NCBI RefSeq assembly: GCF_036373705.1
Contig: NW_027102661.1
Span: 682,001-746,000, forward strand
Length of the DNA stretch: 64,000 bases
From: Amia ocellicauda
Taxonomy: Eukaryota > Chordata > Actinopteri > Amiiformes > Amiidae
Direction: 5' to 3'
Shown here: in pieces, positions 8,564-19,807 of the stretch
Layout of the letters: each line of letters starts with the position of its first letter
Numbering within the stretch: position 1 is the stretch's first letter
The notes under the pieces: generated by a model
Told to the model about the DNA's origin: nothing
Databases searched by the model: none
What the model saw: only the letters and a program-made list of their open reading frames with translations
Program-made: the position numbers and the translations under genes

Positions 8564-9871
8564 ATGTCTTTTGTCCACAGTCTATCGGAAGAATGCGTCA
8601 AATCAGAACTGGATCTGTTTACAGTTCCATACACTCAAACGAGTATAGATAAGATCATATATGTAGAGATTCCCCCTCTTTCTGCAATTTCAGACACGGC
8701 CCCTCTGGAGTTTTTTATGGCTGGCAATGGCGAGGATTATATTGATTTGAATAACACATTTATTTTAATGAACTGTAAAGTGACTGATGAGGATGGCGAT
8801 GCAATCGAGAAGACGACCAACGCTGGGGTCATCAATTACCCGGTGGCCACCATGTTTTCACAGGTGGATGTGACCCTGGGAGATCGGCTCATTAGTCAAA
8901 GCAGCAATACTTACCCCTATAGAGCCATGATGGAGTGTATCCTTAATTATAGTGAGGAGACCCTAAGCAAACAGTTCAACCCCGGCCTTTTCTTCAAAGA
9001 CATCCCGGAAGCTATGGACGACAAGGATCCGGAGGGACTCAATAAGGGTTTGCAAAAAAGAACGGCATTTTCAACAGAAGGGAGGACCTTTGAGCTAATG
9101 GGGCATATCCATGCAGACATATTTTTCCAAGAAAAACTCATGCTCAACGGGGTAGACATTAAAATTAAAATGATCCGTAGTAAAAGTGCTTTTTGTCTGA
9201 TGACCCCTGATACTGAAAAATATAAACTGACCATATTATCGGCCTCGCTGTTTGTGAAAAAAGTGTCCGTCTCCCCGGCGGTTAAACTAGGACACGCGCA
9301 GGCGTTAATGACGGCAAACGCCAAGTACCCGATCGAAAGAGTCTATATGAAAGTCCACAGTATCCCCGCAGGGACACGGGTGATGAACCAGGAAAATCTG
9401 TTTCTAGGACAGCTCCCAAAACAGGTTATTATAGGTCTCGTGGATAATGATGCATTTACCGGGGTTTACAACAAGAACCCCTTTATCTTTAAACATTATA
9501 ACGCGGAATTTGTAGCGTTGTACATCGATGGTGTGCAGGTTCCATCCAGACCTTTTCAACCTGACTTTGAAAACGGCAATGCGGTTCGTGAATATTACAG
9601 TCTAGTACTGGCTACGGGTCGCCATCTCAAGGATCAAACTCTGCTGATCGATCGCCGGGAATACTGCAGCGGTTACACCCTGTACGGTTTCAACCTGACC
9701 CCTGACGAAGAGTGTGGACAACATTTTTCACTGATGAAGACGTGCAATATGCGTTTGGTGATGCGTTTCAAGCAGCCTCTACCACGCACTGTAAATATGG
9801 TCGTGAATGCTGTGTTTGACAACATTATTGAGGAGAATCAGAGGAGAAACGTTCTGTATGATTATTATTAA
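8564..9871 (+). CDS. Hexon-like major capsid protein (E1)
   Basis: 435 residues in one open frame, the usual size for the double-jelly-roll major capsid protein of Polintons and adintoviruses. Characteristic segments are the N-terminal SELDLFTVPYTQTSI, GEDYIDLNNTFI, FSQVDVTLGDRLI and YPYRAMMECILNYS, and in the second half FQPDFENGNAVREYYSL and LIDRREYCSGYTLYGFNL. It starts two bases after the pX-like gene and ends one base before the protease ATG, so the virion genes are tightly packed. Confidence 0.88.
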   Translation: MSFVHSLSEECVKSELDLFTVPYTQTSIDKIIYVEIPPLSAISDTAPLEFFMAGNGEDYIDLNNTFILMNCKVTDEDGDAIEKTTNAGVINYPVATMFSQVDVTLGDRLISQSSNTYPYRAMMECILNYSEETLSKQFNPGLFFKDIPEAMDDKDPEGLNKGLQKRTAFSTEGRTFELMGHIHADIFFQEKLMLNGVDIKIKMIRSKSAFCLMTPDTEKYKLTILSASLFVKKVSVSPAVKLGHAQALMTANAKYPIERVYMKVHSIPAGTRVMNQENLFLGQLPKQVIIGLVDNDAFTGVYNKNPFIFKHYNAEFVALYIDGVQVPSRPFQPDFENGNAVREYYSLVLATGRHLKDQTLLIDRREYCSGYTLYGFNLTPDEECGQHFSLMKTCNMRLVMRFKQPLPRTVNMVVNAVFDNIIEENQRRNVLYDYY

Positions 9872-9872
9872 A

Positions 9873-10430
9873 ATGAACACCAGAGAGCTCAACCACATCA
9901 TGAATGCCCTGGCCGGCTCACGGAAACTGTTTCAAGGAGTCTACGCCTGCGATCAGCTGCCTAAATTTAAGATCAAGAATTTACCTGCAATGTACATAAT
10001 CAACACACACCCTAAAAATATGCCCGGAGAACATTGGCTGGCTATTTATCTAAGGGAGGACCACCGTCGTGAATTTTTTGATTCCTATGCAAACCCCCCG
10101 GATTTCAGACCTTTCCCTCGGAAGATAAATAACTTTCTGCTCAACAACTGTCAAGAAACCATTTACAGCGGTCGTCAAGTACAAAGTCTTCAGACCTTCA
10201 CTTGTGGTCAACACTGTGTGTTTTTCTTATATCATAGATCTAAAGGAAGGTCATACCCCGATATTATGGCCTTGTACAGTGAGGATTTAGGCCAAAATGA
10301 TAAAAAAGTGGCAGAGTTTGTCAGGACACTGTGGACCCCCCCTTATAACACAATGACTTACGACCCTAGCCAGCCATGTATACAGATGGGGTGTTCTTGT
10401 GAGGATTTTAAAAGATGTCATGCGTGTTAA
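9873..10430 (+). CDS. Adenain-type cysteine protease (E1)
   Basis: 185 residues from the ATG that follows the hexon stop. Catalytic residues can be placed as His54 (PGEHWLAIY), Asp70 (EFFDSYANPP) and Cys115 in CGQHCVFFLY, with Gln113 for the oxyanion hole. This is the adenovirus maturation-protease (Ulp1-like) fold, which trims virion proteins. A short Cys-rich tail (CSCEDFKRCHAC) is unusual for the family. It is the last gene of the rightward unit. Confidence 0.88.
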   Translation: MNTRELNHIMNALAGSRKLFQGVYACDQLPKFKIKNLPAMYIINTHPKNMPGEHWLAIYLREDHRREFFDSYANPPDFRPFPRKINNFLLNNCQETIYSGRQVQSLQTFTCGQHCVFFLYHRSKGRSYPDIMALYSEDLGQNDKKVAEFVRTLWTPPYNTMTYDPSQPCIQMGCSCEDFKRCHAC

Positions 10431-10517
10431 GGGGGAAAAATAATGAAAACAGCCTTTGAATCATTAGTTTTGTTTTTATTCAACACAATTCTTATACAAA
10501 GCAGGGGTTATGGTATA

Positions 10518-10559
10518 AATAAATGTACAACATTTGAAAAAAAAAAAAAAAAAAAAAAA
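10518..10559 (+). terminator. AATAAA and A-tract between convergent genes (E1)
   Basis: AATAAA (10518-10523) lies about 90 bases past the protease stop and is followed by a run of 23 A. Genes D-F arrive from the other strand, and a TTTATT upstream on the plus strand (minus AATAAA) could serve them. This looks like the shared 3' end of two convergent transcripts. Confidence 0.45.
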
Positions 10560-10607
10560 TTGTTTGTCGGGTCATTATTTACAGGGGAGACAAATAAAAA
10601 CATGATA

Positions 10608-11105
10608 TTAATAAGCTTCCCAACGATGGATAGATCCTGAGGATGGTCGCTCAGCACGGTCAGAGTAATGAGATATCGGAGTCAGATCAGGCTCCACCTC
10701 TTTACACAGACGGATTTTTTGTCGCGTTTCCTGGTTAGGAACTGTGGATTGGGGCATGTTCAGACAGGCCATCGCCTGTAGGTAAGCATTCCAGCCTACA
10801 GGTCGGCGACTATCGGGTACCTTATTAGTGCTAGTGACACTCTTCAACAAATCAAACATGTGTGAACCTTTGATCAGTTGTCCTTTAAAAACAAATTCAC
10901 CCTGTTCATTCCAAGCAGTTACCCGCGGTTTCTGAACCATTTTGTGCAGGATATATTGTGCATGTCTTTTGCTTCTGGCCGGCATGTTTCTCAAAACATC
11001 CGTTACAACATCTCCCTCTGAACTCTCAACAGGTTCGGTCACCGCAACATCTTTATCAACCGTACCCCCCGCATCAGCCCCAGAAACATTTTCTTGACAG
11101 GCCAT
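10608..11105 (-). CDS. Gene D, conserved Polinton protein of unknown function
   Basis: 165 residues, one open frame. Acidic N-terminus, then a basic helical region (RSKRHAQYILHKM), a hydrophilic block with GEFVFKGQLIKGSHMFDLL and a P-x-GW segment, ending in a polar tail. This domain pattern recurs downstream of gene E in fish Polintons as I know them, but its role is not established. Last gene of the leftward D-E-F-ATPase cluster, converging on the protease. Confidence 0.6.
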   Translation of the reverse strand: MACQENVSGADAGGTVDKDVAVTEPVESSEGDVVTDVLRNMPARSKRHAQYILHKMVQKPRVTAWNEQGEFVFKGQLIKGSHMFDLLKSVTSTNKVPDSRRPVGWNAYLQAMACLNMPQSTVPNQETRQKIRLCKEVEPDLTPISHYSDRAERPSSGSIHRWEAY

Positions 11106-11108
11106 GGT

Positions 11109-11351
11109 TTAAGTTAAAATGTATTGATCTTTTTCACCCTGTCTAACCAGACGGAGGTAGCGCTGTAACGTGTTGGTATACAACTGGGCTTTGGAATACT
11201 GATTTAAATCGGCCCTGGCCTGTATAGCTTTCATTTCAGAGTCCAGGTTGTTTTCGGCCGTTTGTCTAATGGGCTCTGGCCCGACAACATTTTTTCTCAG
11301 TTTCTCAAGCTGCTCCTGAGGGATCAAAAACATTTTCTGAGCATATTCCAT
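11109..11351 (-). CDS. Gene E, short helical protein
   Basis: 80 residues beginning MEYAQKMFLIPQEQLEKL. Heptad-like hydrophobic spacing and charged residues predict a coiled coil over most of its length. It ends three bases before gene D and always accompanies it, so the two may act together. Function unknown; a structural or scaffolding role is only a guess. Confidence 0.6.
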   Translation of the reverse strand: MEYAQKMFLIPQEQLEKLRKNVVGPEPIRQTAENNLDSEMKAIQARADLNQYSKAQLYTNTLQRYLRLVRQGEKDQYILT

Positions 11352-11353
11352 TA

Positions 11354-11689
11354 TTAACCCACTCTGGAAGCTAGAAGACTGGTTAGGAAAGGCACGGCTA
11401 TGCTCAACAGCGGTCCTATAAAACCCCCGGTTTGATTAATCTTCTTTCTTTTTCTTTTAATAGAATACTTCTTATTAGCGATGATCTTGATAACCGCTTT
11501 TTGTTTTTTGAGTTTAGAATGTTGAGAAGGGGTTAGGGGTATATTACCGCGTAAGATGTTAAAAGCTATTTCACACAGGGTCTCGATCAAATCCGAGGGG
11601 GCCCCTGCCAGCACAGCTTTCCTATGGCGCGGGCTCCCCTCAAATAACATTTGCAAAAGTGGCAGATTTCTTTTAATCCGAACAGACAT
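11354..11689 (-). CDS. Gene F, basic protein with hydrophobic C-terminus
   Basis: 111 residues. The centre is Lys/Arg rich (KKYSIKRKRKKINQ). The C-terminus is a Gly-led hydrophobic stretch (GGFIGPLLSIAVPFLTSLLA) that looks membrane-active. The build parallels small basic/amphipathic virion proteins, though on the opposite strand from the pX-like gene. It lies between ATPase and gene E, two bases from the latter. Confidence 0.6.
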   Translation of the reverse strand: MSVRIKRNLPLLQMLFEGSPRHRKAVLAGAPSDLIETLCEIAFNILRGNIPLTPSQHSKLKKQKAVIKIIANKKYSIKRKRKKINQTGGFIGPLLSIAVPFLTSLLASRVG

Positions 11690-11695
11690 TCTTAT

Positions 11696-12367
11696 TTATT
11701 TCCTTTTCTTTAACACATACACTGCCGGCCTATCGGGTGGGCACAAACCTGTTCTGAGGCGAAAGTCTTCTGGGGTTTGTGCTTTTAAGTCCGCAATCAA
11801 GTACCCGTAGGGTTTTTTGGTGGCATCTTTAAATGCCTCCAAAAAGAACTTGGTCTGGTTAGGGTATATTTGACGAGCCAAGACGGTGACCTGTAGTTTA
11901 TCTCTGGGGTTTTTAAAAAGAATTATATAATTGGCATTTAAATTAATAGTGCGGCTTTTTTTACCTTGAAAAAATAGATTTTGAACTAAATAAATAATAC
12001 TTAAATTCCTATGATGAGTGTACTTTGTGAAAGCTTTTTCCACTTCACTGTTGTCACCGGCCTGCTCCATCAGGTCATCAAGGATCACTAGATTAGTTTG
12101 ACCGGGCGGGAACAAGTCATCGTCACACAACGAGGCGGGGAGACCTTGCACAAATTTCAGATTATTTTTTTTCGAAGCCAAATCATCGTAGAGAGGTTGC
12201 CAGCAAGAGTAACATCACACTATGTTGTCAAGAGCTTGGGACACGGTTGCGTCCACATCTTCTATGATGTTCTTTATAAGATAGCTCTTCCCCGAATTGG
12301 AGGGACCGGCTATAATACAGGAGAAAGGGTGTTGAAGTCTGTTATCAAAACCACCGCTAATATCCAT
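11696..12367 (-). pseudogene. Packaging ATPase, FtsK/HerA type (E1, broken)
   Basis: Genome-packaging motor of Polinton-type viruses. Walker A GPSNSGKS lies at residues 21-28 and Walker B LVILDD near 93-98. The C-terminus is basic (VLKKRK). Full length is about 223 residues, as in E4. The start overlaps the end of PolB by 11 bases on the same strand. About one break here. Confidence 0.82.
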
Positions 12368-15300
12368 AAGGCAGAGTGGTATAATCAGTCTTCAACACTC
12401 TTTTATTGTACACCACCCTGAATCGTTTGTTTAGTGATCTATTTTCCAACGTGTACCCCTTTTTATTGCGATAGATCTGATTTCCGGCTGTAATAATCTC
12501 ACGAGGAGGCGCGTCTTTCTCGGTTACAAAACTTTCTACCAGGGTCGTCAGAGACTTGATGTTAATGAGCTTGTTGTTACAATGGTTCAGAGTGAAACCC
12601 TTAACTTTCATACAGGTCTTACCCGCAGCCGTTCTGTATGCGTAAGTCTTAGGACCCCCTGAAACAAACTCCACTATGTGGTCCTGAGGATCTAGTTCGC
12701 TCGTTAACTCCCCAAGGTAGTCCCCGAGGGGAGGGACCCAATCCCCTGGCCTGGTGACAAAAATTACAGAGTCAGTATCATGATAGAGCGTGCGTTCCTG
12801 CAACTGATCCATTAAGTTGTACAGTTCAAGCCGGGCGTAAGCCGTGGTAAAAACCGCTATGAAAACATTAACGTTCCCCTGTTTGGTGGGGAAATCTTTA
12901 GGGGCCCTCAACTGGACCTGTGCCACGTGGTCATTTAAGAATTGAAAGTGTGATACTGCATGTTGTTTGGAAAACATAAATTCTATAAACTGTTCAGGGG
13001 TTTTAATCAAGGTTGTGTTTAGACGGTAATTTCTTTCCCCAAACTTACCCCACAGACTGTTTAAAATCAGTTTGGACATTTGTCTCTTGGCGGGGTTGAC
13101 AGTTATGTTCCCCGGCTCTAGACGGATCCCTTCCTTTTCAAAATATTGCTGAACGTATCGCTCTTTGGCCGCGGAGTCAACACACCATGAGGGATAGCCC
13201 GATGCCTCCTGTTTCCCTTTCAGATGGGTCATAATGTAATCAGCAAAAAGAGTATCAGATTTTTCAGAAAAATGCCAAACCTCATTCACCTTACCGACTC
13301 TGTAACCTTTCTCCACCGCCTTGTCAAGCTCAATGCTACACCAGACACCCGTCAGCGCTCTCTCTTCATCACTGTGCAGACAAGAGGTAGTTTGATTTTC
13401 AGTTTCCACACACGTTCTACACAGAGGGAATATCAATTTTCCCGAACACCTGTAAGGCAACACGGGTAAGAACAGCTCGCGAGGAGGGTACATGGTGACT
13501 TTGATCAAACCAAAGTAATGTCCGATTTCGAGAAAGTCACGATAAACAATGGTTGGACGCCCCACCGGGTACATTTTGGTCTTGTTGACATAAGGGTACA
13601 GACTGGTGAAATCATAGTAATCTACTCTCTCACCCTCCTTTACCTCATAATGTAAACAGAGGGCGTTGGTACGACCCCCAAATAACGCATCCCGGGGCTC
13701 TAGACGTTCAGGAAAGTCCAAGGTTTCCATAAACCGTTGTACCCCCGCTTCCTGTTGCTTCAGGGTCGTCCACTCGTGTTTCCAAATCACCAGCACGTTC
13801 AAACCATAGGTGTTTTTTAAAGTTTCAATTCGTTCCTGGAAATCATAGTACATATCACCGCAGAGTTTTTGTGTTACGGGGTTAAAGGTGTTTGGGTCGA
13901 AGCACTGAGGACAGCCATGGTAAATACAACCTGCAAACTCATAAGCGGTACGCCGCCCGGACACGTCGCTAAAACCGTCTAAGTAATAAGGCCCCATTTT
14001 GACTTCCCCTTGATTTAAAGCATGTCTGATGAAGATGTTATCCCGGGCACTCAGGTATTCCAGCCACTGTATGGAGACAGTCGAAAAGTTCTTTTGTCTA
14101 GCACGATAGTTGTCAGAAGTGGTGACCGCTATAGTGTTTTTCTGCAAGAAATTGGACCGATACATTTTCATGCAGAGAGACGCTATGGTCACACTTTGCA
14201 AAGGGTCGAGACCCGATGTGTTGATAACCTCGGCGCGGAAACGCACACAGGCTTCTTTAAGGATCACCACATCATTTTTACAATAAGCGGCCATCTCTTC
14301 TCGGAAATCAAAAACACCTCCCTTAACCGTATTGTACCATTTAAAGAATTCCTCCCTCTCATGAGACATCATAGTATCAACCCCATAATAAGAGGCGGGC
14401 GGGTAGGACCCTCGATAATTTTGAGTGTCCTTAGTATTAAAAAAATGGCAGAACCAACCTTTCTTCTGAGCCTCAAAACCCAGAGCCTTAGGCAAAGCGC
14501 TCAATTTCATGGGGAGGAAATTTAACGAGTCTATGTAACGTTAGTTGAAAGCTTCGTCGGTGAAACACATGATCTTGCTACCCTGAGCTATTATTTTTGG
14601 GGTCACCCCATTTTCCACCAGATACTTCATCAAAATGTAAGAATCATAACCCTTAGCATTGTGGGCAATAAATGTGTAATTGAGGTATTTTGGACCGCGA
14701 TACCGCGTAAAGAAATCCCTGACACAACTCTCACCGCTAGCTGACCACTCACGATCCAACATGTCAATACAGTGTATATAATTAGCAACGTGGACCCCGT
14801 TTTCTTGCCGGCATTCAAAAGCAAAAAAGACATACCGGTTGTGCGGCGGCTCCTTTTTAACCGGCTGAATAAAGCACTGGTGTTCGGACCCCGGGGTTAA
14901 ATCAGCATTACAGATCCTGCATCTCGGCTCCAGACATTTGTGTGGTTTAACCTCATGAAAACGGTACTGGAGGCAACACTGCGGGCAATATTTAGTTTGA
15001 TCACAATAACTCCGTTTTTTAACCCCCTCAGCAGCGGCCCTCTGTACCTTATGCTCGGAAAAACAGAACGCTGAGAGACAAATCCTTAAGCAATCTTTAC
15101 ATCGGATGGTAGGGGCCAAACCCTTACGACATTGCGGATTGAAACAGACGTTACAGTAACCGTCACAGCGGTGCTTAAGCTTATCATTGAAGGCCTTATA
15201 ACACCAATGACAAACATACGAACAACCCAAAAAAGCCGTCAAACTCTTTATTCCAAAGTAATGACTATCACTTAGGAAGAGAAACAGTGTCTGTGTAAGG

Positions 15301-16585
15301 GTTTCAGGATGTATCTGAAATTTCACAAATACTTCCTTTACCTCACAACGGTACCACACAACAATTTTTAAAGACAACAACTCCTCAAACTTGGTGATGT
15401 CTGAAAAGGCAACCATCTGTTGAGAGTTTAAGCCGGCCCTCTGATGAAGCATTAAAGCCTCTTGCAGAGCTTGGGGTTCAGGCATGTCGGGGGTGAGTAG
15501 TTTTATTAAACTGTAAGCAAAACAGAGCTTATTGTCCCCACTGGAACTCACCACTAATTGCCTGAGCTTGGTCCTAATTATGTCGTTCTTCAAGCATTTC
15601 GACAGTCTTCTAAGCGCCCCACCCTCAGGGTTACGAACCACATTCATTACCAGAGACAGACTTTCATCAGCTATGATGGCTGCGTTACTTTGCAATAACG
15701 CTTCGATTTTAGCCAGACGTCTAAATTATCTCCACTCAGCATTACAGATAGGTTGCTAAACAAATCATCCCCTCTGAGTTCTAACTGTACAACATCTCGA
15801 GGTCTGACCCTTTCAGCAACCTGTTCAAGCATTTTCTGCAAGGCCTCGTGTATGTTGACAAATATTTCTGCATAATTGTCACAATTTAAAAGTTCTGCAA
15901 AATTAAAACGCTGAATCATTTCAAAATTGTTATAGGCCGGTCTATCTATAATCACGGGATCACTGGTACTCTTGGACACATCATCATTTTGAACAAAGCC
16001 TTCACCCCCTACATTCTCACAGAGCATGTCCTCCACAGCCTTATCAGTCTCAGAACCCTCCACATTCCGAACACCCCCACTGCTGACATCTACAAAACCC
16101 CCTTTTTGAGGAGGCTCATTTAAAGCCTGTAAAAGTCCTTCAAAGATATCCAACCGGTTAATGTCAAGACCCTCCTCTATAGTGATGGCTGCTTCTGCCG
16201 CCATCCTGTGTTCTAATTGTCTCAAATCATTTATAATAGGGGCAGAATTTGGTCGGGGTAGCTCCTCCAAAGCCTCCACCATTTCAAACAAATCGGGGTG
16301 AACTAGGGGGTGAACCTCTATAAGCGCTACCGGTGGGAGGTGGTTATTTAGATCATTGACCATCTGTAACAGGTCGGGGTTCACCGGTAAGTCTGTTAAT
16401 TCACATTCTATCAGTGGTAATTGGGGGTTATTTAAATCATTTATCATTTGTAATAGTTCCAGGTTCATTGGGACATCAGAGGAGTTCACAACAGGGCCGG
16501 GGATGTTCTCTCGGGAAGGTCTTTTTGGGGCCCTAGCTTGTTCATAATCCTTTAGTTTGTGAGTTCTTTTACCAAGTCAGGACAT
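12357..16585 (-). pseudogene. Protein-primed DNA polymerase B (E1, broken)
   Basis: Large Polinton PolB region. The N-terminal portion carries repeated acidic NP-DLLQMVNDLNN-like units. A Cys/His-rich portion of several C-x2-C pairs follows, then the exonuclease domain and the polymerase domain with motif A (DFTSLYP), motif B (KLILNSLWGKFGER) and motif C (YHDTDS). The EFAGCIYHGCPQC segment is typical of the protein-primed group. It would replicate the linear genome from a terminal protein. The region is broken, with about three breaks that are also in the other copies. Confidence 0.85.
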
Positions 16586-16592
16586 TTTTTAA

Positions 16593-16598
16593 TTTATT
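16593..16598 (-). terminator. Polyadenylation signal of the six-exon gene (E1)
   Basis: AATAAA on the minus strand, 54 bases past the stop of the spliced gene and just before the start of the PolB region. It would separate the two leftward transcripts. Equivalent sites lie at 31130-31135 and 49580-49585. Confidence 0.5.
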
Positions 16599-16651
16599 TT
16601 TTATTTTTCCAACAACCCACAATAGTAAGGCGTTTTGTGTCTATTAAAACA

Positions 16652-18693
16652 TTAAATACGGTACAATTCGTTAGTAAGGGTATTAATAAGGGTGTTTTGG
16701 CTCTCTATCACCAGGTTTTGCCCCACTAACACAAGTCTTTGATTTTGTAACAAAGTATGTAGCAACTCATGCCGACCTTCAGGAAGTAGCTCCGGGGGCT
16801 GGTGGCCTGGCTCAGCTTCAAAGGATGGTCGCTCCGGTAAATCTCGGTCGAAGGAGGCAGGGAGCGAGCGTATACTCATGGACGGAGACCAAGAAGGCCT
16901 TTGCGGTGACACCCTGGCCAAGCGCGGGGTACTGTTCCGCGTTTCTGTAGCCAAGAAATGGGTCTGGGGGAACGATGTTGAAACCAGGCCGTCGTTGGGT
17001 GGTGTGTCAGCCCTGACTGACGGCGACCCATGAGGTTGTTGGATGCCTGTATTTGTTCCGCCCGACAATGCGGCGGGCTGAATCTGGGGTGTTGAATTAC
17101 CCCCAGAAGGCTGTGGCCTGAGTAGATGTTGGGGGGTCTCCAAGACCACCGTGGGGGATCCTCTCGGTGATCTCACCGGGGAAGATGTTTGATCCCACTT
17201 AGACGGGGTAATTGTTCTCAATAGCTCATCCACAGAATGACTATCCCAAGAGTCTTGGGAAGAATAAAAATATACATTACATTTACATCTTTAAACGGCG
17301 ACAGAAATCAAACTTAAAACAACATGTCCAGGACATTCAAAACCTTTAGCTTTTTTAGACCTTTGAAAATAGCCTTAGACATTCACTACAACGCAATATT
17401 ATTTACAGACAATATATTTATTAGGACTTGATAATAAATGTAAAACAGAGAAGCCGCTGTAAATAAACTGTTTCTTAAATGTTTCTTTAAAAACTGTAAT
17501 ATTGTTAATAAAACACACACACACACAACAACATTTCATTTTTAAACGAACCTTCCAAGTGTAAACGATTCCTGATCCCGGGACTTCCTGTTTCACAAAC
17601 GTTTTCACGATCTGTTTAAATATTAAATACAATGAACACCTTCAAGCCTTTTCCTACAACCACTTTAAAACAGAAGTATAATAGCGGGAGATAAGCCAAA
17701 CAACTTACTAAACCCTTTCGGACGGCTTTACTTCCTAACCAGACGGTACGGCAATCGGTCATTTCTAAACACGTTCCCCAGAAACAAGCCTAGACCTGTC
17801 CGGACTTCTAAAGATCTTTCCCAGAACCCCCCGCCCTACAGGAAACGGTCACCCATCGCTTAAATATTAGCCCTCAACGGGCAAACAAAGCCCTTTTAAA
17901 AACATTAAAGTTTGAAAGATCTTACTTACCTCCACAGAATAATCGTTTCTTATTTTTTTCGGCTGGTTTAGCTTTTTGCACCACTGTGAAGGTAAGAGAC
18001 ATGTTTAACCTTTAACCACACCGCTTTATAAAAAGCTTTAACCTCTTACAGGCTGCAGACATATACTCACAGCTATCAGATACCGGGGCTGACGGCCTTT
18101 CAGATTCTTGAAAGGTTACGGTTCTCGAAGGTAAAACGAAACAAGCCCTCGATGTGGAAGGCCTTTCGTTGTCTCGAACCACGTTTCTTAATACTGTTAG
18201 ACAGGATAATTTTTTAAAATTAACAAAACTGGACTCAAACATCTTACAGAAACGTTATACAAACAAACAGGGATTTAGTTCTTACCCGGTCGGCAGACAG
18301 TCTGTCTAGGGACAACCACTTCTCTTGGTCGATCCTCGGAGACATTAATCACAGGCCTTTCGATAGTTTCTGTGTAATTAAAGAGACCGGCATTAATATA
18401 TATTAAAACGTTTTCATAACTCTAATGAGCCGCTTCAAAACCACACACACCCATACATAAGAACCCATGAGCGCAAACACAAAAATCTTACCGTCGTTGT
18501 TCCAGATGATCTCCTCAGCGTTGGGAATTAACTCCTGTTGACTGGCTGAAAAATAATTTTACAGAACTTAAAACAGATGTTATAGCCTTATTTACAATAC
18601 ATGCACACAACACGCTCTGAGTCAATGAAAATAATCTGAAGACTTGCCTAAAAACTCATTTAAATCGAAGTCGCTGATGTTGTTTCCGGACAT
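16652..18693 (-). CDS. Six-exon right-arm gene, unknown function (E1)
   Basis: Predicted coding exons on the minus strand: 18648-18693 (ATG; GC donor), 18492-18545, 18286-18369, 18071-18193, 17930-17983 and 16652-17253 (stop). Donors read GCAAGT, GTAAGA, GTAAGA, GTGAGT and GTAAGT; acceptors end TTTTTCAG, TTACACAG, TCTAACAG, TTCACAG and TTCCCAAG. Every intron is phase 1 and the frame stays open across all exons, about 320 residues. Exon 1 is acidic, exon 5 is Lys-rich (KNKKRLF, possible nuclear signal), and exon 6 is rich in Pro and Ser and ends in a predicted coiled coil (LLQNQRLVLVGQNLVIES). A nuclear regulatory protein expressed early is plausible but unproven. Polinton genes with introns are known. 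Confidence 0.68.
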
Positions 18694-18865
18694 TGTTGAT
18701 CTTTAGTCTTAAATCGAAAGGTCAGTAAGAGTCTGTCGAGCTGAAGACCAGACCTTCATACTTATACTGATGGCCACATGCCGGATCTGCGTGTAAGGCA
18801 TTGTTCTGGTCTGGCCTTTGTGCATCAAGACCTATAGTCAACAAACCACTAAGAATATTTCAGGC

Positions 18866-18872
18866 CTTTATA
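18866..18872 (-). promoter_or_regulatory. TATA box of the six-exon gene (E1)
   Basis: TATAAAG on the minus strand, 173 bases upstream of the ATG at 18691-18693; same site as 664-670. Confidence 0.5.
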
Positions 18873-19807
18873 AGCGCTAAAAAACAACCTGAGCCAAGAA
18901 AATAACTATAAAGATCTAAAATAACTAGCGCTTTTACAGTGATTTTTTTTTTTTTTTAATAGCGATGCTTTGTTTGGTATTAAACAAGTCACAAACTACT
19001 CAGAACAGCGTTTATCCCCGCAAAAGAGATATTTGGGTTTATTTTACAAAGCTTATAAATTATATAGGTTAAAAGTATTCTGAATGTTTTGATACCACAT
19101 GCCATACGTACTGTTGTCTGAGCCCACCCCCGCCACCCATGGTGTGAGTGATTTAGCCTTGAGTGTTGTGATCTATTTAGCATTGAGTGATCAGTTGTTT
19201 TTATTTTTTAAACGATTCCTTATCATCAGGGATTGAGACTGCTAAAATACCTTAAAAGCATATCCTTATCTTAAGTCTAACTCTTATGAGCTTTAAGACC
19301 CTAGAATGTATTTAAGTAAAACGACTGAACACATTATGTGAGAGATAAAATATAACCACAGCTTTTTTTTTTTTTTTTTACAAAAACAATTAACCTATAC
19401 ACACAAACACCCACACACACACCCTCTTTTTTAATTTTATTTTTAATTAAATTTGAGGGGAGAGACAGAGCCAGATACAGTGTGGATAACATAAGTACCC
19501 TATGCAAAACAGGCATTGTTAGGACCTGGGATCATAACAGACAACAGAACTTGTTGATCTTATAAAATGATTGGGCGAGAGAGAGAGAGAGACAGACAGA
19601 GACAGTGTGAATATGATAAACGCACTATTCAAAACTGGCATTGTTAAGACCTGGGACCATTACAGACAACAGAACTTGTTGATCTTATAACGGTTTAGAT
19701 TTACTAAACCATTACATGTATATTTAAAAAAGACCCCCAAACACTACAGGAAGAGCCGACCCATTCACACTCTACAGTTGACCAACAAGAACAACAAGAA
19801 CAACAGG
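18873..19807. other. Noncoding right arm of E1
   Basis: Near-perfect match to 671-1606, including the duplication at 19462-19690. I see no gene in it. Confidence 0.6.

Noticed and set aside
8564-9871. Possible adenovirus integration
   Set aside because: Capsid and protease are adenovirus-like, but the chromodomain integrase, 6 bp target duplication and gene order fit Polinton/adintovirus.
10537-10559. Poly-A tail of a processed retrocopy
   Set aside because: No target duplication or retrocopy boundary; the tract sits at the same intergenic point in E1 and E3.
14022-14525. 167-residue plus-strand frame inside PolB
   Set aside because: Antisense of the PolB exonuclease region. It persists only because the copies are so similar.
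17399-17632. 77-residue minus-strand frame in the right arm
   Set aside because: Lies in the predicted fifth intron of the six-exon gene and contains a CA-repeat translation.
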